From Isoetes taiwanensis (taxonomy: Eukaryota > Streptophyta > Lycopodiopsida > Isoetales > Isoetaceae): a stretch of 64,000 nucleotides of DNA. This document shows, piece by piece, positions 21,279 to 33,080 of the stretch. Numbering within the stretch: the stretch's first letter is position 1; each line of letters begins with the position of its first letter. The DNA lies in NCBI GenBank assembly GCA_021234155.1, contig JAJEKV010000104.1, positions 2,403,985 to 2,467,984 on the forward strand, in the 5' to 3' direction. A program made the position numbers and the translations under genes. The notes under the pieces are model-generated. The model did no database searches and had not been told where the DNA came from. It saw nothing but the letters and a program-made list of their open reading frames with translations.

Positions 21279-23297
21279 GGACTTCATGTCGTCTAGGTTT
21301 TCATAACATTATTATGGATTATAGTATTTTGTCTTCCATAGTTTACTTCAAACTATTTCTTTTAAACTACTTCTACATACTTTAATGCAGTGTTATTTTC
21401 TATAGTATGGAGTCTTCAATTGCATCTTCTACACCTCAAAACCATTGGCAAAAGCAAAATTTGATGTGACAATCTTAAAAACCCTCTAAACCCTTCCAAA
21501 AAAAACCCTCTAAAAATTCGCACTCGATAGTACGTCCATGTCCAACATTTCCTTTTTTTATTTGCAACTGGCGCTCCCTTTGTACTGTGTGGAGAGATGA
21601 CACAAAGTCCATCTCCTCTAGATAGCTATCATTGTGTACTCCATTTTATTAACTTCTTACCCCAATGCAGTCAGCTCATTATTTCATGTAGGGACAACTT
21701 CAAAGTCCACGTTTTTCAATGTACTTGCTTTTATCCTGAAACAAAGTCAGATCAATGTGAGTATCATGCAATCTTTTGTTACTTATTTCCTTTACAAGGC
21801 TGAGGCTAAAGGACATAAGCAACCCTGGTTATACCAAGGAGTTGAAGTGTCTAAAAAAAACCCAGCCAAACCTAGAATCCTAGGTCTGACATCAATCCTC
21901 GGTCAATCCCAAGGATTGTATTATCAACCCAGATTCAAACTTACGTAAGAATTATCTGGTACTTATTGTCCTTTAGCCTCTAAAACCTTTGGACTAGAAA
22001 TTACCAAAACCAATGAATAGATAAGTCAAGAATAACCTTTGAACCAGATTATCTATTATTTATAAACTCAGCTTTTTACAAGCCCAAGAAGTTTCTGTCC
22101 ATTGATATAACAAACTAGGCCAAAGAACTTAGGCCAAAGAGTCAAACTGTCCAATTGACTAATTGACTGTATTTCAAATATCAAATGCAGACAAGTACCA
22201 TTAGAGTCATTAAATCAGGACAAAGCTGAACGAAGCCCACTGGAAAAATAAATTGCACATGCAAGGGAATAATCATTGCAAGAAGAAAAATAATTTGTAA
22301 CTTATTTTAGCAGCAACCAATCAGTATGTTATTGCCATGATTTATTAGACCGACTATATAATAGAAGGCATTCTCATAAATCCAGTAATGTATGGATGAA
22401 ATTTACATAATGTTTGAGAGGAAAATATTTAACAGCAGCTACAAGTAAAGCAGCTACAAGTAACGCTGCAAACTAAGAAATGGCAATGAAGAAAGCCTTT
22501 CCAGCAAGATTAAACTATGGCTTGAATGTACAGAGACCATATGAAATGCCTTCACTAGAGCAGAGCATACCCAACTTGTTTAAACCTTTACAAGTTTTGA
22601 AGAGTAACTTAATGTCATGATTTATGGAGACGGTTCTTCCACAGTAGAAAATTAGCAGACCGCATGCTTATCTCCACTTCCATTTTCAGTACTCCAACTA
22701 ACAAACACAAAACAACGACAAAAGCAGGAGAGGTCTGTTACCTGCAGCCAATCATCAAAACATTAGCATGTAAAATGGTAATGATTGAAGGGCCAAAAGG
22801 TACAATGGAGCCTCTCGGTTTATAGCCGATCAGCCTTTGTAGCCTTTTTGCCCTGTTAGCTAGAAAAACATAGAGAATGGAAGGAACAATATATGTAATT
22901 TCCTTTACGTACAGTAGTCTAAAAGGTACAAAGCAACCCAATGTTTAAACATATATCACCGCTGTTAGTTTCACCGATCATATGTCGATTAATAGACTGC
23001 CAAGAATACTCAACTGTGGTGTAACAGTTGAAAAACAAGCATTCTCTAAGCTGGCCTGTTATCATAAGGATAGAAAGATGTTTGCAAGGGTTTCCCAAAC
23101 ATCTGTTATGTAAAAGACGGAAAAGCCTCTCTGCATACGCTTTAACCAGAGTTTTTAGCTTTGAAATATGCTAAATATGATGTTATCTGCCTTCTATGAG
23201 GTGTAAATAAAGCTGATGTATATGTGTGGAAAAAACTTTCTGTTCAACCAAACATTGCACTTCTTGCTATCTAAGATATGAATATATATATATTCAG
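21279..23297. other. No recognisable feature
   Basis: AT-rich sequence of about 2 kb without motif-bearing frames or clear repeats, apart from a small repeat of cagctacaagtaa near 22438-22463. Confidence 0.5.
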
Positions 23298-23445
23298 TGT
23301 CTATATTACCTGAACGTGTTCGGGATGTGACCCATGGTCCTTATCTAGTTGAATATCAGGAACTTGATGCTTCCATGGCTTCGTTCTACACAGCTGCTAC
23401 CAGCCTGTACAAACTTGAAAATATTCCTATTGCTAGAAGCATAAG
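23298..23445 (+). other. Orphan exon candidate
   Basis: Between an acceptor (tattcag) and a donor-like ataag/gtgttc lies an open segment reading ILPERVRDVTHGPYLVEY, then ELDASMASFYTAATSLYKLE and IPIARSIR. The composition looks like real protein and the splice borders fit. I recognise no family and see no neighbouring exons. It is either a captured or relic exon of a lost gene, or chance. Confidence 0.3.
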
Positions 23446-23884
23446 GTGTTCATTTTGCCAGAGTTCGGTTTGCATAAACGAGAGATATGCATGTAGTGCT
23501 TATGCTTGCAAAAATAAGAAGAGAACAGATTAAGAGCTCGATCTTCTAACGATAAGGATCTCAATGCCGGTTGGAGAGGATCGAGCGAATGCTTACGTGG
23601 GTCTATAGCAATCAGAATAAAGGAGAATAGAGGATAATGTAATATGGCGGCATTATTAGAGGGTGAAAATATCCACTCGTTTTGGTGATTCCATCGGCGG
23701 TGATACTCTCCCGCTGAATCACTAACCCTCCTCGCCTGTTATCCGCACCCATCCGCTGGTTATCCGTTGCAGCAGGCTCCATTTTATACCTTCGCCGAAT
23801 CACGTCATAAATGTCGCCGGATGGAATCACTAACCTTTTATTCTACGCCCGAATCACAAGGAATTGATCTGCCGGAGTGGAATC

Positions 23885-24105
23885 CTTGCATACCGTAATA
23901 TTCTCCCCGTGAGAATCACCAAGGTACGATAATATTCTCCCCTAAATGAGAATCACCGCTGTAGAATATTCCTCCCGTGGAATCACCACAAGACGCATAA
24001 TATTCTCCCCAGAGAATCCGCCATAAATATTCTCCCCGTGGAATCAGCGATAATATTCTCCCCCGTAGAATCACCGCAGCACTATTCTTCTGAAGGAATC
24101 ACCGA
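23885..24105. repeat. Degenerate tandem array, about 30-36-bp unit
   Basis: About six successive units each contain taatattctcccc followed by gtggaatcacc or gagaatcacc and a variable spacer. They start near 23890, 23926, 23962, 23996, 24025 and 24050. The array forms the inner part of the left inverted-repeat arm of the surrounding element, and single GGAATCAC units also occur in the right arm. Confidence 0.8.
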
Positions 24106-24689
24106 AGACCTTTGAATCTCGTTAGTAAGGGGAGGAAAAATTCATGATGATTCAAATTGCATTTAAGTTTATGCCGGATTCCATAAAAAATGGTTGAGGA
24201 TGGTTTAAGCGAAGCCTATATTACTTGAAGATCATGAATGATAAACCAATGATGGAAAAAAACAAGCTGGGGCTTACTCCATTTTGTGTGTGCATGTCCA
24301 TTGTTATGCTGTGCAAGAACATTTCTAGTTGGGGATTTGAACCCCTTGCCAATATCCGCAATGCCATGGCTTCAAAGCAAGAATAAGAAACAAGAAACAT
24401 GCCTTTTTTAATGCCAAAAAATGGAATAGAACACCATTTTTTCTCCAGATTCAACAACAGAAACAGAAACCCCATTGCTTGCTGCCATTAATCTGTGAAA
24501 CAAATTTAGGGGCATCAGGGTCGGAAATACCTGTCTTCTCTTCTCTTTCTGTAGGAAAATTACCATTGAAGAAAGCTGTTACAAGGGTCTATTTTGCTGC
24601 AGAAGCCAACAAGCAATGACCAGAAGTGCACCTTCTTTCCCAAATGGACTGCCGGGTGCACTGTCAGGTTTGAAAACAAAGCCTAGGGT

Positions 24690-25446
24690 TTAGAAAAAAA
24701 TTGGGCGATTGCAGAGTTCTGGCCAACACTCATTTTTTCGCTTCTGGATTTTGAGCTGAAGGCGCTCCTCCTCTGTATCAAGCTGGATGAATTTAAGATT
24801 CAGAGCTTGAAGCGCGGGCCAAATATTCTTCAGAATATTCTCGCTTTGAAGGGTCGATGGCAGCTGCCGCATTACCGCCATACCACTTCAAAAACAAATC
24901 TCCTTCTTTGATGCCGTTCTGCTCTTATGGGTTGGTCCTATTGTCAACAAAACAAATCAACACAGAGGGAAAGATAAAAGAACCCTCTTGATGCCTAGAA
25001 AGTGAAATTTCAGGGATTTCCACCATAACGGATTCAAGCTCGGGGGCAGATTCCAAACCCAAACCCAAGGAACACAACAAGGTCGCTGCTTTTTCTTCGT
25101 CAAATTAGGCGCAGACAAGGACATGTTCTATGAGGCTAACATCTGCCCAAACAGATTGCCTATTTAATCGAGCAAGCCGGTCTTCAAATCGTCGCCGGAG
25201 TTTTTCGGATTGGCGAGTCTGACGACTCGCAGAAAAGAAGGCTCGATTTGGGAAGAAACAAAGGACCCAGATGAGCCTGGAAGTAGAGGAAAATCTTCCG
25301 ATTCATTGTGGGCTCTGAAACGGAGTCGGCTGCACTCCCTACAGAATTCCCCCCACCGATGCTTCCATCTTCTCCTCCATCTTCTCCTCAAATCGGCCGG
25401 AACAAGCCGCCATAGCCGGAAAAACCCAAATAGGAAGGCGCCATAG
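24690..25446 (-). other. Possible captured gene fragments inside the inverted-repeat element
   Basis: On the minus strand, 25164-25446 contains an open segment ending SFLRVVRLANPKNSGDDLKT then GLLD and a stop; it begins in a GC-rich region. Further along, 24690-24881 gives MAVMRQLPSTLQSENILKNI and a charged continuation. The composition is protein-like and unlike the flanking repeat arms, as expected of a Pack-MULE that captured exons. No family was recognised. Confidence 0.3.
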
Positions 25447-26195
25447 CAAAAAAAAACCCCACAATGGGGCGTAAAAATTTGAATTTTTACCGAGATATTG
25501 TAGATGGTGATTCGCCGCATGGAATAAAGGGGGTGATTCCGTCCCCGCCGGTATTTAGCGGAGGTGATTCCACGGAAGGTATAAAATAGCGGTCGGGATG
25601 CACCCTTTAGCGCCGCACGGATATCGGGGACTCCGGAATCGGATCCCGTTGTCGGAGGGTCCGCGTGATTCCGCGGGGAAAGTATTATTCGCGATGGAAT
25701 CAACCAAAACCAGGGTAACGATATTTTCACCCGTATTAGGAAGCCGCTTTGAAGACATTTGGGAACCCTAAATATTAGGGTTACGTTTAGGTATATATGT
25801 GAGATATTATCACCTGTGATCGGCCAAGACAATAGAAAAACCATAAATAAAGATAGCAAATGATTTTCCATACCTGTGCAAAAAGAAGGGGAACGTGCAA
25901 TTGCCTTCCATATGCAAATGTGTGGAATTAACCCCATTGGAATTCCATGAACTTAGAAATGCATGCAAAAGAAATGGTCAACAAGTGGTAAACATGCATG
26001 TATCATGCAACTTTTTAATAAGGAAAAAGTGGATCTCTCTTTCTTAAAAATAAATGCATACGTTGGAATAGTGGCTCATACTATAAATGCCATTAGAGCA
26101 TGTGATTTTGAACTATGCATGTAATAGCCAAGGGAAGTTCACAACTCAAAATGGTAACTAGAAATTTACTATCATATAGAATAGGCATAGTCATA

Positions 26196-26222
26196 ATTAA
26201 AAAAAAAAAAAAAAAAAAATTC
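26196..26222 (+). repeat. Poly-A tract of about 21 bp at the LINE 5' edge
   Basis: An uninterrupted adenine run directly precedes the sequence where the LINE 5' untranslated region appears to begin. It may be the tail of an older retroelement into which the LINE inserted, or a target-site A-tract. Confidence 0.6.
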
Positions 26223-26881
26223 GTCGTCAGAACCCCAACCGCCCAATTCGACTGCCTTGGCATCTCCATTGTAGAGCAGATTTTGAATTCTTTAACAAGT
26301 TTTTTCTCTGCATTTTGTGCTTTGACAGAATCGGTTCCCTTAGAGTTTCTGCCCACAACTCTCAGTCATATCTTGCTTTGGGCAACACATTTGAGAGGAA
26401 TCTCTTTCTTTTAGAGGTTCCTATAGAATTTGGAACTGAACCTCTCTATCACTGGGCTAATTTCTTCGATCTCCAGCCAGCAGAAGTCTTTGGGGATCTA
26501 GGAGTTGTGGTTTGGAGGTTTGGGGCAGCTAATTGACTGTTCCGAGATCTTGGTTCCCCTTCTGTTTCTTTCTTTTTCTTTCCCTCTGTTTATTTTTTCT
26601 TGCTAGTTTTTCTTTTTTTTTAAATTTGGCTGTTCCTCTAACGGTTGATGGGACCCTCCCCCCTGCTAGATCCTTGCAGATGGTTCAGGGTACGAGGGGT
26701 CCTTGATTGTTTGGGCAGCTTTCCTCTTTTTTATCAATCATTTCCTTCTCCTGTCTTCTTTTCCCCTTTTCCTTTCTTCCGCCCCCTTTTGCATTTCCTT
26801 TCTCCCTTCCTTTTAGATCCTTTTCTGCTCGCTTTCTTTTCTCCTTTCTTTGTCGCTTGTTCCCCGTTTCGCTGTTGCATT

Positions 26882-28919
26882 ATGAGAACCAAGGGATCGA
26901 CAAGCAAACCGGCAGTTGAGGGTTCTTCTTCCTCAGCGAGAGTGCCTTATGAGTACAAGGACACTGATCCAATTTTGCTCATTCAAAGTTGGGATCAGAT
27001 ATTCGTTCTGGATGACAAAAAAGATCAAACTTGGATTAAAATGAAGGAACTTAAAGCTGCTTTCGACATTATAAGAGAACAACAAGAAGCAGCAGCAGAA
27101 TGCATGGGAGTACAGAAAGAAGAGCAGATTTTGGTGTGCAAACTCGAAATGCAGAGGCTGGAGAACCAATACAAAGAGGGCAAAGCTAATGATCGAGATC
27201 TTGCTTGGCAGATGCTTCAAAAGATCCAAGAAATGGACATCCTCTTATACCAACTTATCAGAGTTAAAACGGGGCATTCGAAAGAGGACTGCTGCAGCCT
27301 CAAGAACCAAATTTTCAGGAGATCTATGACAGAAATGCTGCAAGCAACAAAAGGTTTGGTCGAAGAACTCGAGGATCTGGGGTGGAAATCCAAAGCCTCC
27401 TTCCGTCTGGTGAAAATCTGGGAGGAAGCCGACGACCATATTATAGAAAACTTTCAGAAAGGCTTCAAAAATAGACTTCCCCCCTTTGCCGCTGATACCC
27501 TGAAGGAAGTGGAAATGGATTACAAAACCTACCAACTCCCGCTTGAAACTGCTACCAAATGTAAAATTGCTGACAGTAATAGCTATTTTCACCCGATCGA
27601 CCAGGCTAACCGGAATGCCAAAACCGCACCAAAGATCAAGGAAACGTAATATGGACAAGAACAAAACAAAGGTCTCCAAGCAAACTCTGAAGTCATCCGT
27701 CCCCATCATGGGGAAATATGACAAGATCAATGGTAACTCCTACAAAAATGTTTTACTCAATTCTTTCAATTCTATTAATGTTGCCACTGACTCTGATGGT
27801 AAGGAAAATGATACTAATGAGATGAAGAGTTTCCTTGATCTCAGTGAAATTATTGACAATTCGGCTAATATCAGATATATCAATCACGGGATTCTTGTCC
27901 ATTTCCCTCAAAATTGTCCCTCCATTAGCATTGTCAAATACTGGATTACCAAATCCCTCTTGATTCCTATCCTCTCCATTCTTAAAATGGATAGTAAGAC
28001 CTTTCAGATCATTTGCAAGGAGGAAAGGAATGTCTCTTTGATTCTCACCAGAAAGATCTCCCTCATTTCAGGATATCCTGTATATATCATGAAATGGGAT
28101 CCTTCTTATATTCCAGGGGACTTCTCCACAATTGCCACAACCACTTGGATCTCCTGTTCGAATCTACCCACGGGTTGCTGGACTGTTTCCCATCTCAAAA
28201 CCATTGCTAGTAGCTTAGGAAAAATTATTCAGGTCGCCATTCCTCAAACGAATTTTCCCTCTGTTTGCATTCAGAAGAAAATCTTTTCAAACTGGAAGGA
28301 TTGTATTCCCTGTAAAATCCCCAACAGAGGTATGTTCAATCTTAACATTTTATATTCTAAAATGCCTCTGGCCAAAAGCTCTCAAGCTCCTCCCAAAGAG
28401 CAGTATAAGGATATTAAAGTACAGAAAGATGTGGAAACACATCAAAGTAAGTAGGTTTGGAGGCCTAAGGCTAAGCTCATGGAAGACAATTACATCGTCA
28501 AGACTGACTGCAGCACTAGTAAAGGCTATGTTCATAAAGAAAATCACAATACCAGGGTTGAATTAAATACTAGTATCAAGAACTCCCATGGTATGTATTT
28601 TCAAGATAGAGGTATTATATTCCAATTTCCCTCCAAAGTAATGATTAAAGTTGATCCTGTTGATATGAGCATCTCTACTCTTGATCTTGGTATGTTAAAT
28701 GACAATTGTGGCATTTATGAGGACACCAGGAAGGAAGACTCGGAGGATGATTTGGAATTTCATATCAGCAGCAAGTCCTCCACTCTGGAAGAGGAGGCCT
28801 GGTCTACAGTCAACAATATAAGAAAAAGGGGAAAGAAACTCTCTAAAGACTATTCTCTGGGACCTCCAAGAAGATCCCCAAGGAAGATCCTCCTCCCCTC
28901 CAATGGATATAAGTCTTAA
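26882..28919 (+). pseudogene. LINE ORF1 (coiled coil plus DUF4283-like), broken
   Basis: The RNA-binding chaperone-type protein of the LINE. The first part, from MRTKGSTSKPAVEGSSSSAR, is a charged coiled-coil region and runs to 27649. The frame then shifts by one base, somewhere in 27543-27649. The second part contains MKWDPSYIPGDFSTIATTTW then NLPTGCWTVSHLKTIASSLG, the pattern of the DUF4283 domain found in plant LINE ORF1 proteins. A single TAG at 28452-28454 interrupts it; the same frame then continues with VWRPKAKLMEDNYIV to 28919. The end overlaps the start of ORF2 by 17 bases in a different frame, as is common in LINEs. Confidence 0.75.
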
Positions 28920-31900
28920 AGGTATCACTTGGAACATCCAAGGCATCAATTTGAATCTCAAAAGAAGTAGATTGAACGTTTGCCTTAGTTCTATGAATTT
29001 AGATTTTATATTCTTTCAAGAGCATAAGATTCATGATGATAACGTCAATTTTATCATTAGAGATATTCTTCCTGCTAACTTCCAGCATTGGTCTCTCAAA
29101 GCTAATAATACTTCTGCTGGCATTACTATAGCTTGGAGCAATAGGCTCAACTTTATAGACATCCAGATGGTTAATGATAATAGCAGGAGATGGCAGATAA
29201 TTCCTGGGAAAATTGGTGACAAAAAAATTGTTTTTATTAATGTGTATGCTTATCATCAGCCCCCTGATAGAGTCAACTTGTGGGAGGTTATTAATAGGAG
29301 TTTAGAAATAATTCCCTATGATGAGTGCATCCTAGCTGGTGATTTTAATATGGTCACCCATAGTTATATGAGAAGTACTAATTTCAGGCCCCTAACTGAT
29401 AACGAGTTCACTAGCTGGAATTCTCTCCTTTCTTCTCACCACCTCTCTTTGGCCAGGGTTGTTCCCAACTCTTATAGTTGGAATGATCATAGAGATCAGC
29501 CAGTCTGTTGTCTCCATGACAGATTCTATCTCAGTGAAACCTTATGGAGTAACAGCTCTAGAGTTACTAACCTCGCTAATTATACTCTCTCTGATCATTT
29601 CCCTCAACTCATTAACATAAGTGGCACCAGTGGCCAGAGGAAAAGAAATTCTTACTTCAAGTTGAACACCAATCTTCTTGAGCAGGATGTTTTTCTGCCT
29701 AATCTTCAGCAAATCATTTCTCAGGAGGAGAAACCTTCTGGTAACCGAGGTTGGATGGATTGGTGGGTCAAGGTTTCCAAGAGAATCAAGAACTGGCTCA
29801 AAGTTTGGGGGAAAGATGTCCATAGAAGTAATACTGCCCATCTTCAAGACCTAAGATCCCAGCTAAACTTGGCTCAAGGTCAACAAAGAGATGACATCAA
29901 AATCCAGATAGAAAGAGAAGAAATTAGAATAGCCAGGGGCTGGAAGATCAAGGCAAAGGTCAAGAAGCTCAAGGAGGATGAAAGGAGCAACTCAAAGTAT
30001 TTCTTCATCAAAGCCAAAGGCAGAGTTAAGAAAAATCACATCTATAGCATTCTTTGGGAAGGTAACAATATCGAGGATGACACTCAGCTTAAGGGTGCTG
30101 CCAAAGATCACTTCTCCAGGATCATGGGTACTGAGGAGAATATCAGAGGGGAATACATAGAGAATTTTGTGCATATCCAGCAGAAAGTGACTGAGCAGAT
30201 GAATGATAGTTTATCCAGGCCTTTCACCTATGATGAAATGCTCAAGGTTCTCCAAGAGATGGAGAATGGTAAGACTCCAGGCCCTGATGGTCTCCCAGCT
30301 GAGTTCTTCAAGAAATCTTGGGGAATTCTTGGTAGAGATATTGTCTCTCTGGCCAATGAGTTTTTAATAACCAAATATCTGGACTGCAGAATCAATATAA
30401 GTTTAATTGCCCTGGGCCTCATCCCCAAGATTGAGCTCCCAATTACCTTCTCTGATTACAGACCTATCTCTCTGACCAATGTGGTTTATAAGTTAATTAC
30501 AGGTACCATTACTGCCAGACTCAAACCTATTCTGGAGAATGTTATCAGCAATACTCAAAGTGCCTATCTCAGGGGGAGGTTTATCCTTGATAATGTGGCT
30601 GCAGCTTCTCTAGGTATCTCCTGGGCCAAAGATTCTAATCAGTCAATTGGCCTCCTTAAATTAGACATTACAAAGGCCTTTGACACCTGATGAAGTTGGG
30701 CTTTTCTCTACGTTGGTGTTGTAAAAGCTTGGTTTCTCGATAATGTAATCTACATCTTCCAAGCTATTCTTAAGAACTCTAGATCCCAGTTCTTATAAAA
30801 TGGTGAATGTAGTCCTTTCTTTGATATTGTGGGGGGTCAAGCAAGGTTGCCCTCTTGCACCTTTCCTTTTTTTAATTGTGATGGAAGGCTTAAATAGCAA
30901 TTTCAAGAGGGCAAAAGACCTCAAATTAATTAAGGGTCTCAGTCTTCCCTCCCAGGAGACAAACGAGATTCTCAATGTCCATTTTGCAGATGATACATTC
31001 CTTGAGTTGGAGGATCAATCCATTCAGAATACTCATGCTATATTGGGACTGCAAAATGCTCTAAAGTAAAATTAATCCCAACAAAACCAAAGGCTGATTT
31101 CAAGGCATCAAGAGGAGGGTGAGATTGCAGCAGCAAGTTTGGGATGTATGTATCTCTCCCCTAATACCAAAACGAAAATTCTAGGTATTCCTTATGCCAT
31201 TAGAATTAATGCTTCTGATCTTTGGGAAGACCTGATTGACAAATTTTACAGAAAGGTCGACTCCCTTAACTCTAAGTTTTTATCTAAAAATGGGAGAGCC
31301 ATTCTAGCAAATTCTGTCATCTCCTCCTCTCAGATTTACCAGTCCTCCATTATTATGGCCCCTAAGAAGGTCCTTGCTAAAATGCAGAGTATCCTTGGAA
31401 GGTTCATTGCAGGTGGTTCAAGTAGGAGGTGTTGGATCCCTATCTCTATGGAAGAATGTTGCAAGCATAAAAAGAAGGGAGGTCTAGGAGTCATCAACAT
31501 AGAGAAGCAGTGCCAACGCTTTGGTCGCTAAGCATTTTTCGTGGCTTGCAATAATTAATCACCCTCGCGGAGTGTTCTCATTTCCCATTACATTAGAAAA
31601 TGTCATCCCTTGGTTGGAGAAGCCTCAAAATGCGCTTGCCTCATAGCATCTATTTTGAGTTTATCGCCCCCGCCACCATGCCCTGGATAATCAAGAAATG
31701 GATTAGAGCTTGGCTTAAAGTCAAGGTATGTACACATGGAAAGAAGGGCTTTCACGAGGATCAGCCCATCTTCTGGAGCCCTTCCTTATTTTGGATGACC
31801 CTAATACATGTCTTGCCACTAATTTCCCTAAATTAACCAAGCGATTGAATGAGGTATTATCTACATTAGGGACATTATTGATGATTTCGACTACCGGGAA

Positions 31901-32540
31901 TCCACTCTTGCAGACCTTTGAGAGGACTCAGTCAACTCTTCATTAGTATATCTCAAAGGTCGGATAATGGAGTGTGACATGATACTAATATTCTTTGGCA
32001 TATTAATGGTTTTTCCGTTCAAGAGTGAGCTTAGCCCTACGTGTATTTGAAGCAGCACCAAGAAATATCCATTCATATGAAATGGAATATCGACCGACAG
32101 AGTTTCTGTGAATTTGACCTTTATGTGGAAAAGTCCAATTCATCCTAAAAATCAAGGCATTCATGTGGCAACTCGCACGAGCTCTTGCTACTAACAAAAA
32201 AGAGATGGAGGCTCAACATGTCTAATTCGACATATGTGTTAGATGTTTGCGGTCGTGAAGATGAAGAACATTTGTTTAAAACCGCTATGGGCGAATGGAT
32301 CCTAGAATTAGCGTAAACCTGAGCTAAATATTCGTGCTTATCCCATATGCATGCTATCGAGCTCTTTTTCCTGATAATCCAGTTGCATGGAGAAGGTACA
32401 TTCTCCTATGGAGAATGTGGAAGGGAAGGAACACCTTGATCTTCAAGGAGGAAATCATCTCGCCCAATGCCATAATTAAACAAACCCAATATGACATAAA
32501 TTGGGTGTTGGAAGTCTATGGAAATCAGAATTTATGTTGA
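28903..32540 (+). pseudogene. LINE ORF2 (endonuclease and reverse transcriptase), broken
   Basis: The first 595 codons are open. They carry the APE-type endonuclease (ITWNIQGIN, FFQEHKI, ECILAGDFNMV, YTLSDHFPQL) and the start of the reverse transcriptase (GKTPGPDGLPAEFFKKSWG, FSDYRPISLTNVVYK, LLKLDITKAFDT). A stop follows at 30688, where a short piece appears to be missing. Reverse transcriptase continues in later frames with GVKQGCPLAPFLF, the catalytic box as FADDT (the usual form is F/YADD), and KILGIPYAIRINASDLWEDL. A zinc-binding end reads DVCGREDEEHLF near 32240-32275. Several shifts and stops make it non-functional. Confidence 0.85.
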
Positions 32541-33080
32541 ATTGTATTTCTAATTTTGGTGTTCTTCTGCCTGCAGGTAATACCTTAATCATGTTCAAAA
32601 GGCTGAAATGGAAGAGAATGAATCTCCATGCAAATGCACTGTGGCTCGCTCAGTTTGGAGTTGAAGTTTTCAATGATCATGGAGAAGACTGCCACTGTAA
32701 TTGCGCCTGCACATCCTACTTTGATGAAAAGAGATACATCCTGTGTAACCGCTAAAGACAAAAAAGAGATTTAATCACGGAAAGGCTCATCTCGCAAATG
32801 CCCTATTGCCTATTCATTGTAGCCAATAAGGGGATGGGAAGAAAGGATCACTCTAAAAGGGAGCCTAAGAAGGAAGATTTTTGGGATTTGATCACCTCAA
32901 GGCGGGTTACCATACTTTCTTGATTTGCCAAGACTTTTTTTATGTTATATTTTGTTTTTGATAGTTCCTTATTTTTGTGGTCCCTAACCTACCCTTTCTA
33001 AAAAGCTACTATTAGCTATCCATGTAACTTTACCATAATGGATTTAAATATACTTATCCTTCAAAAAAAAAAAAAAAAAA

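Larger units (their letters stand above)
23637..25757. mobile_element. Element of about 2.1 kb with long inverted repeats (MULE/foldback type)
   Basis: The left arm (about 23655-23880) and the right arm (about 25510-25750, reverse-complemented) share in the same order gggtgaaaatatc, ttttggttgattccatcg (one base different on the left), a gatact.tcccgc.gaatcac block, attttataccttc.g.gaatcac and repeated GGAATCAC units. Arms of over 200 bp with a non-homologous interior of about 1.4 kb suggest a Mutator-like or foldback element. The outer ends and target duplication could not be fixed. The interior holds open stretches that may be captured gene pieces, and no transposase was seen. Confidence 0.6.
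26223..33080 (+). mobile_element. Nearly full-length L1-type LINE, inactivated
   Basis: The order is that of plant L1 elements: 5' untranslated region, ORF1 with coiled coil and DUF4283-like domain, ORF2 with APE endonuclease, reverse transcriptase and a C-terminal zinc-binding region, then a 3' untranslated region and an 18-A tail at about 33063-33080. Both ORFs are broken. I found no convincing target-site duplication. The 3' tail is clear; the 5' limit is an estimate. Confidence 0.85.

Noticed and set aside
23885-24105. Regularly spaced repeats resembling a CRISPR array
   Set aside because: The units are diverged, spacers are short and repeated in sequence, and the host is a plant.
25164-25937. 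Long minus-strand open frame of 257 codons
   Set aside because: It runs through the right inverted-repeat arm of the element, so most of it cannot be a normal protein. Only the inner part was kept, as a possible captured fragment.
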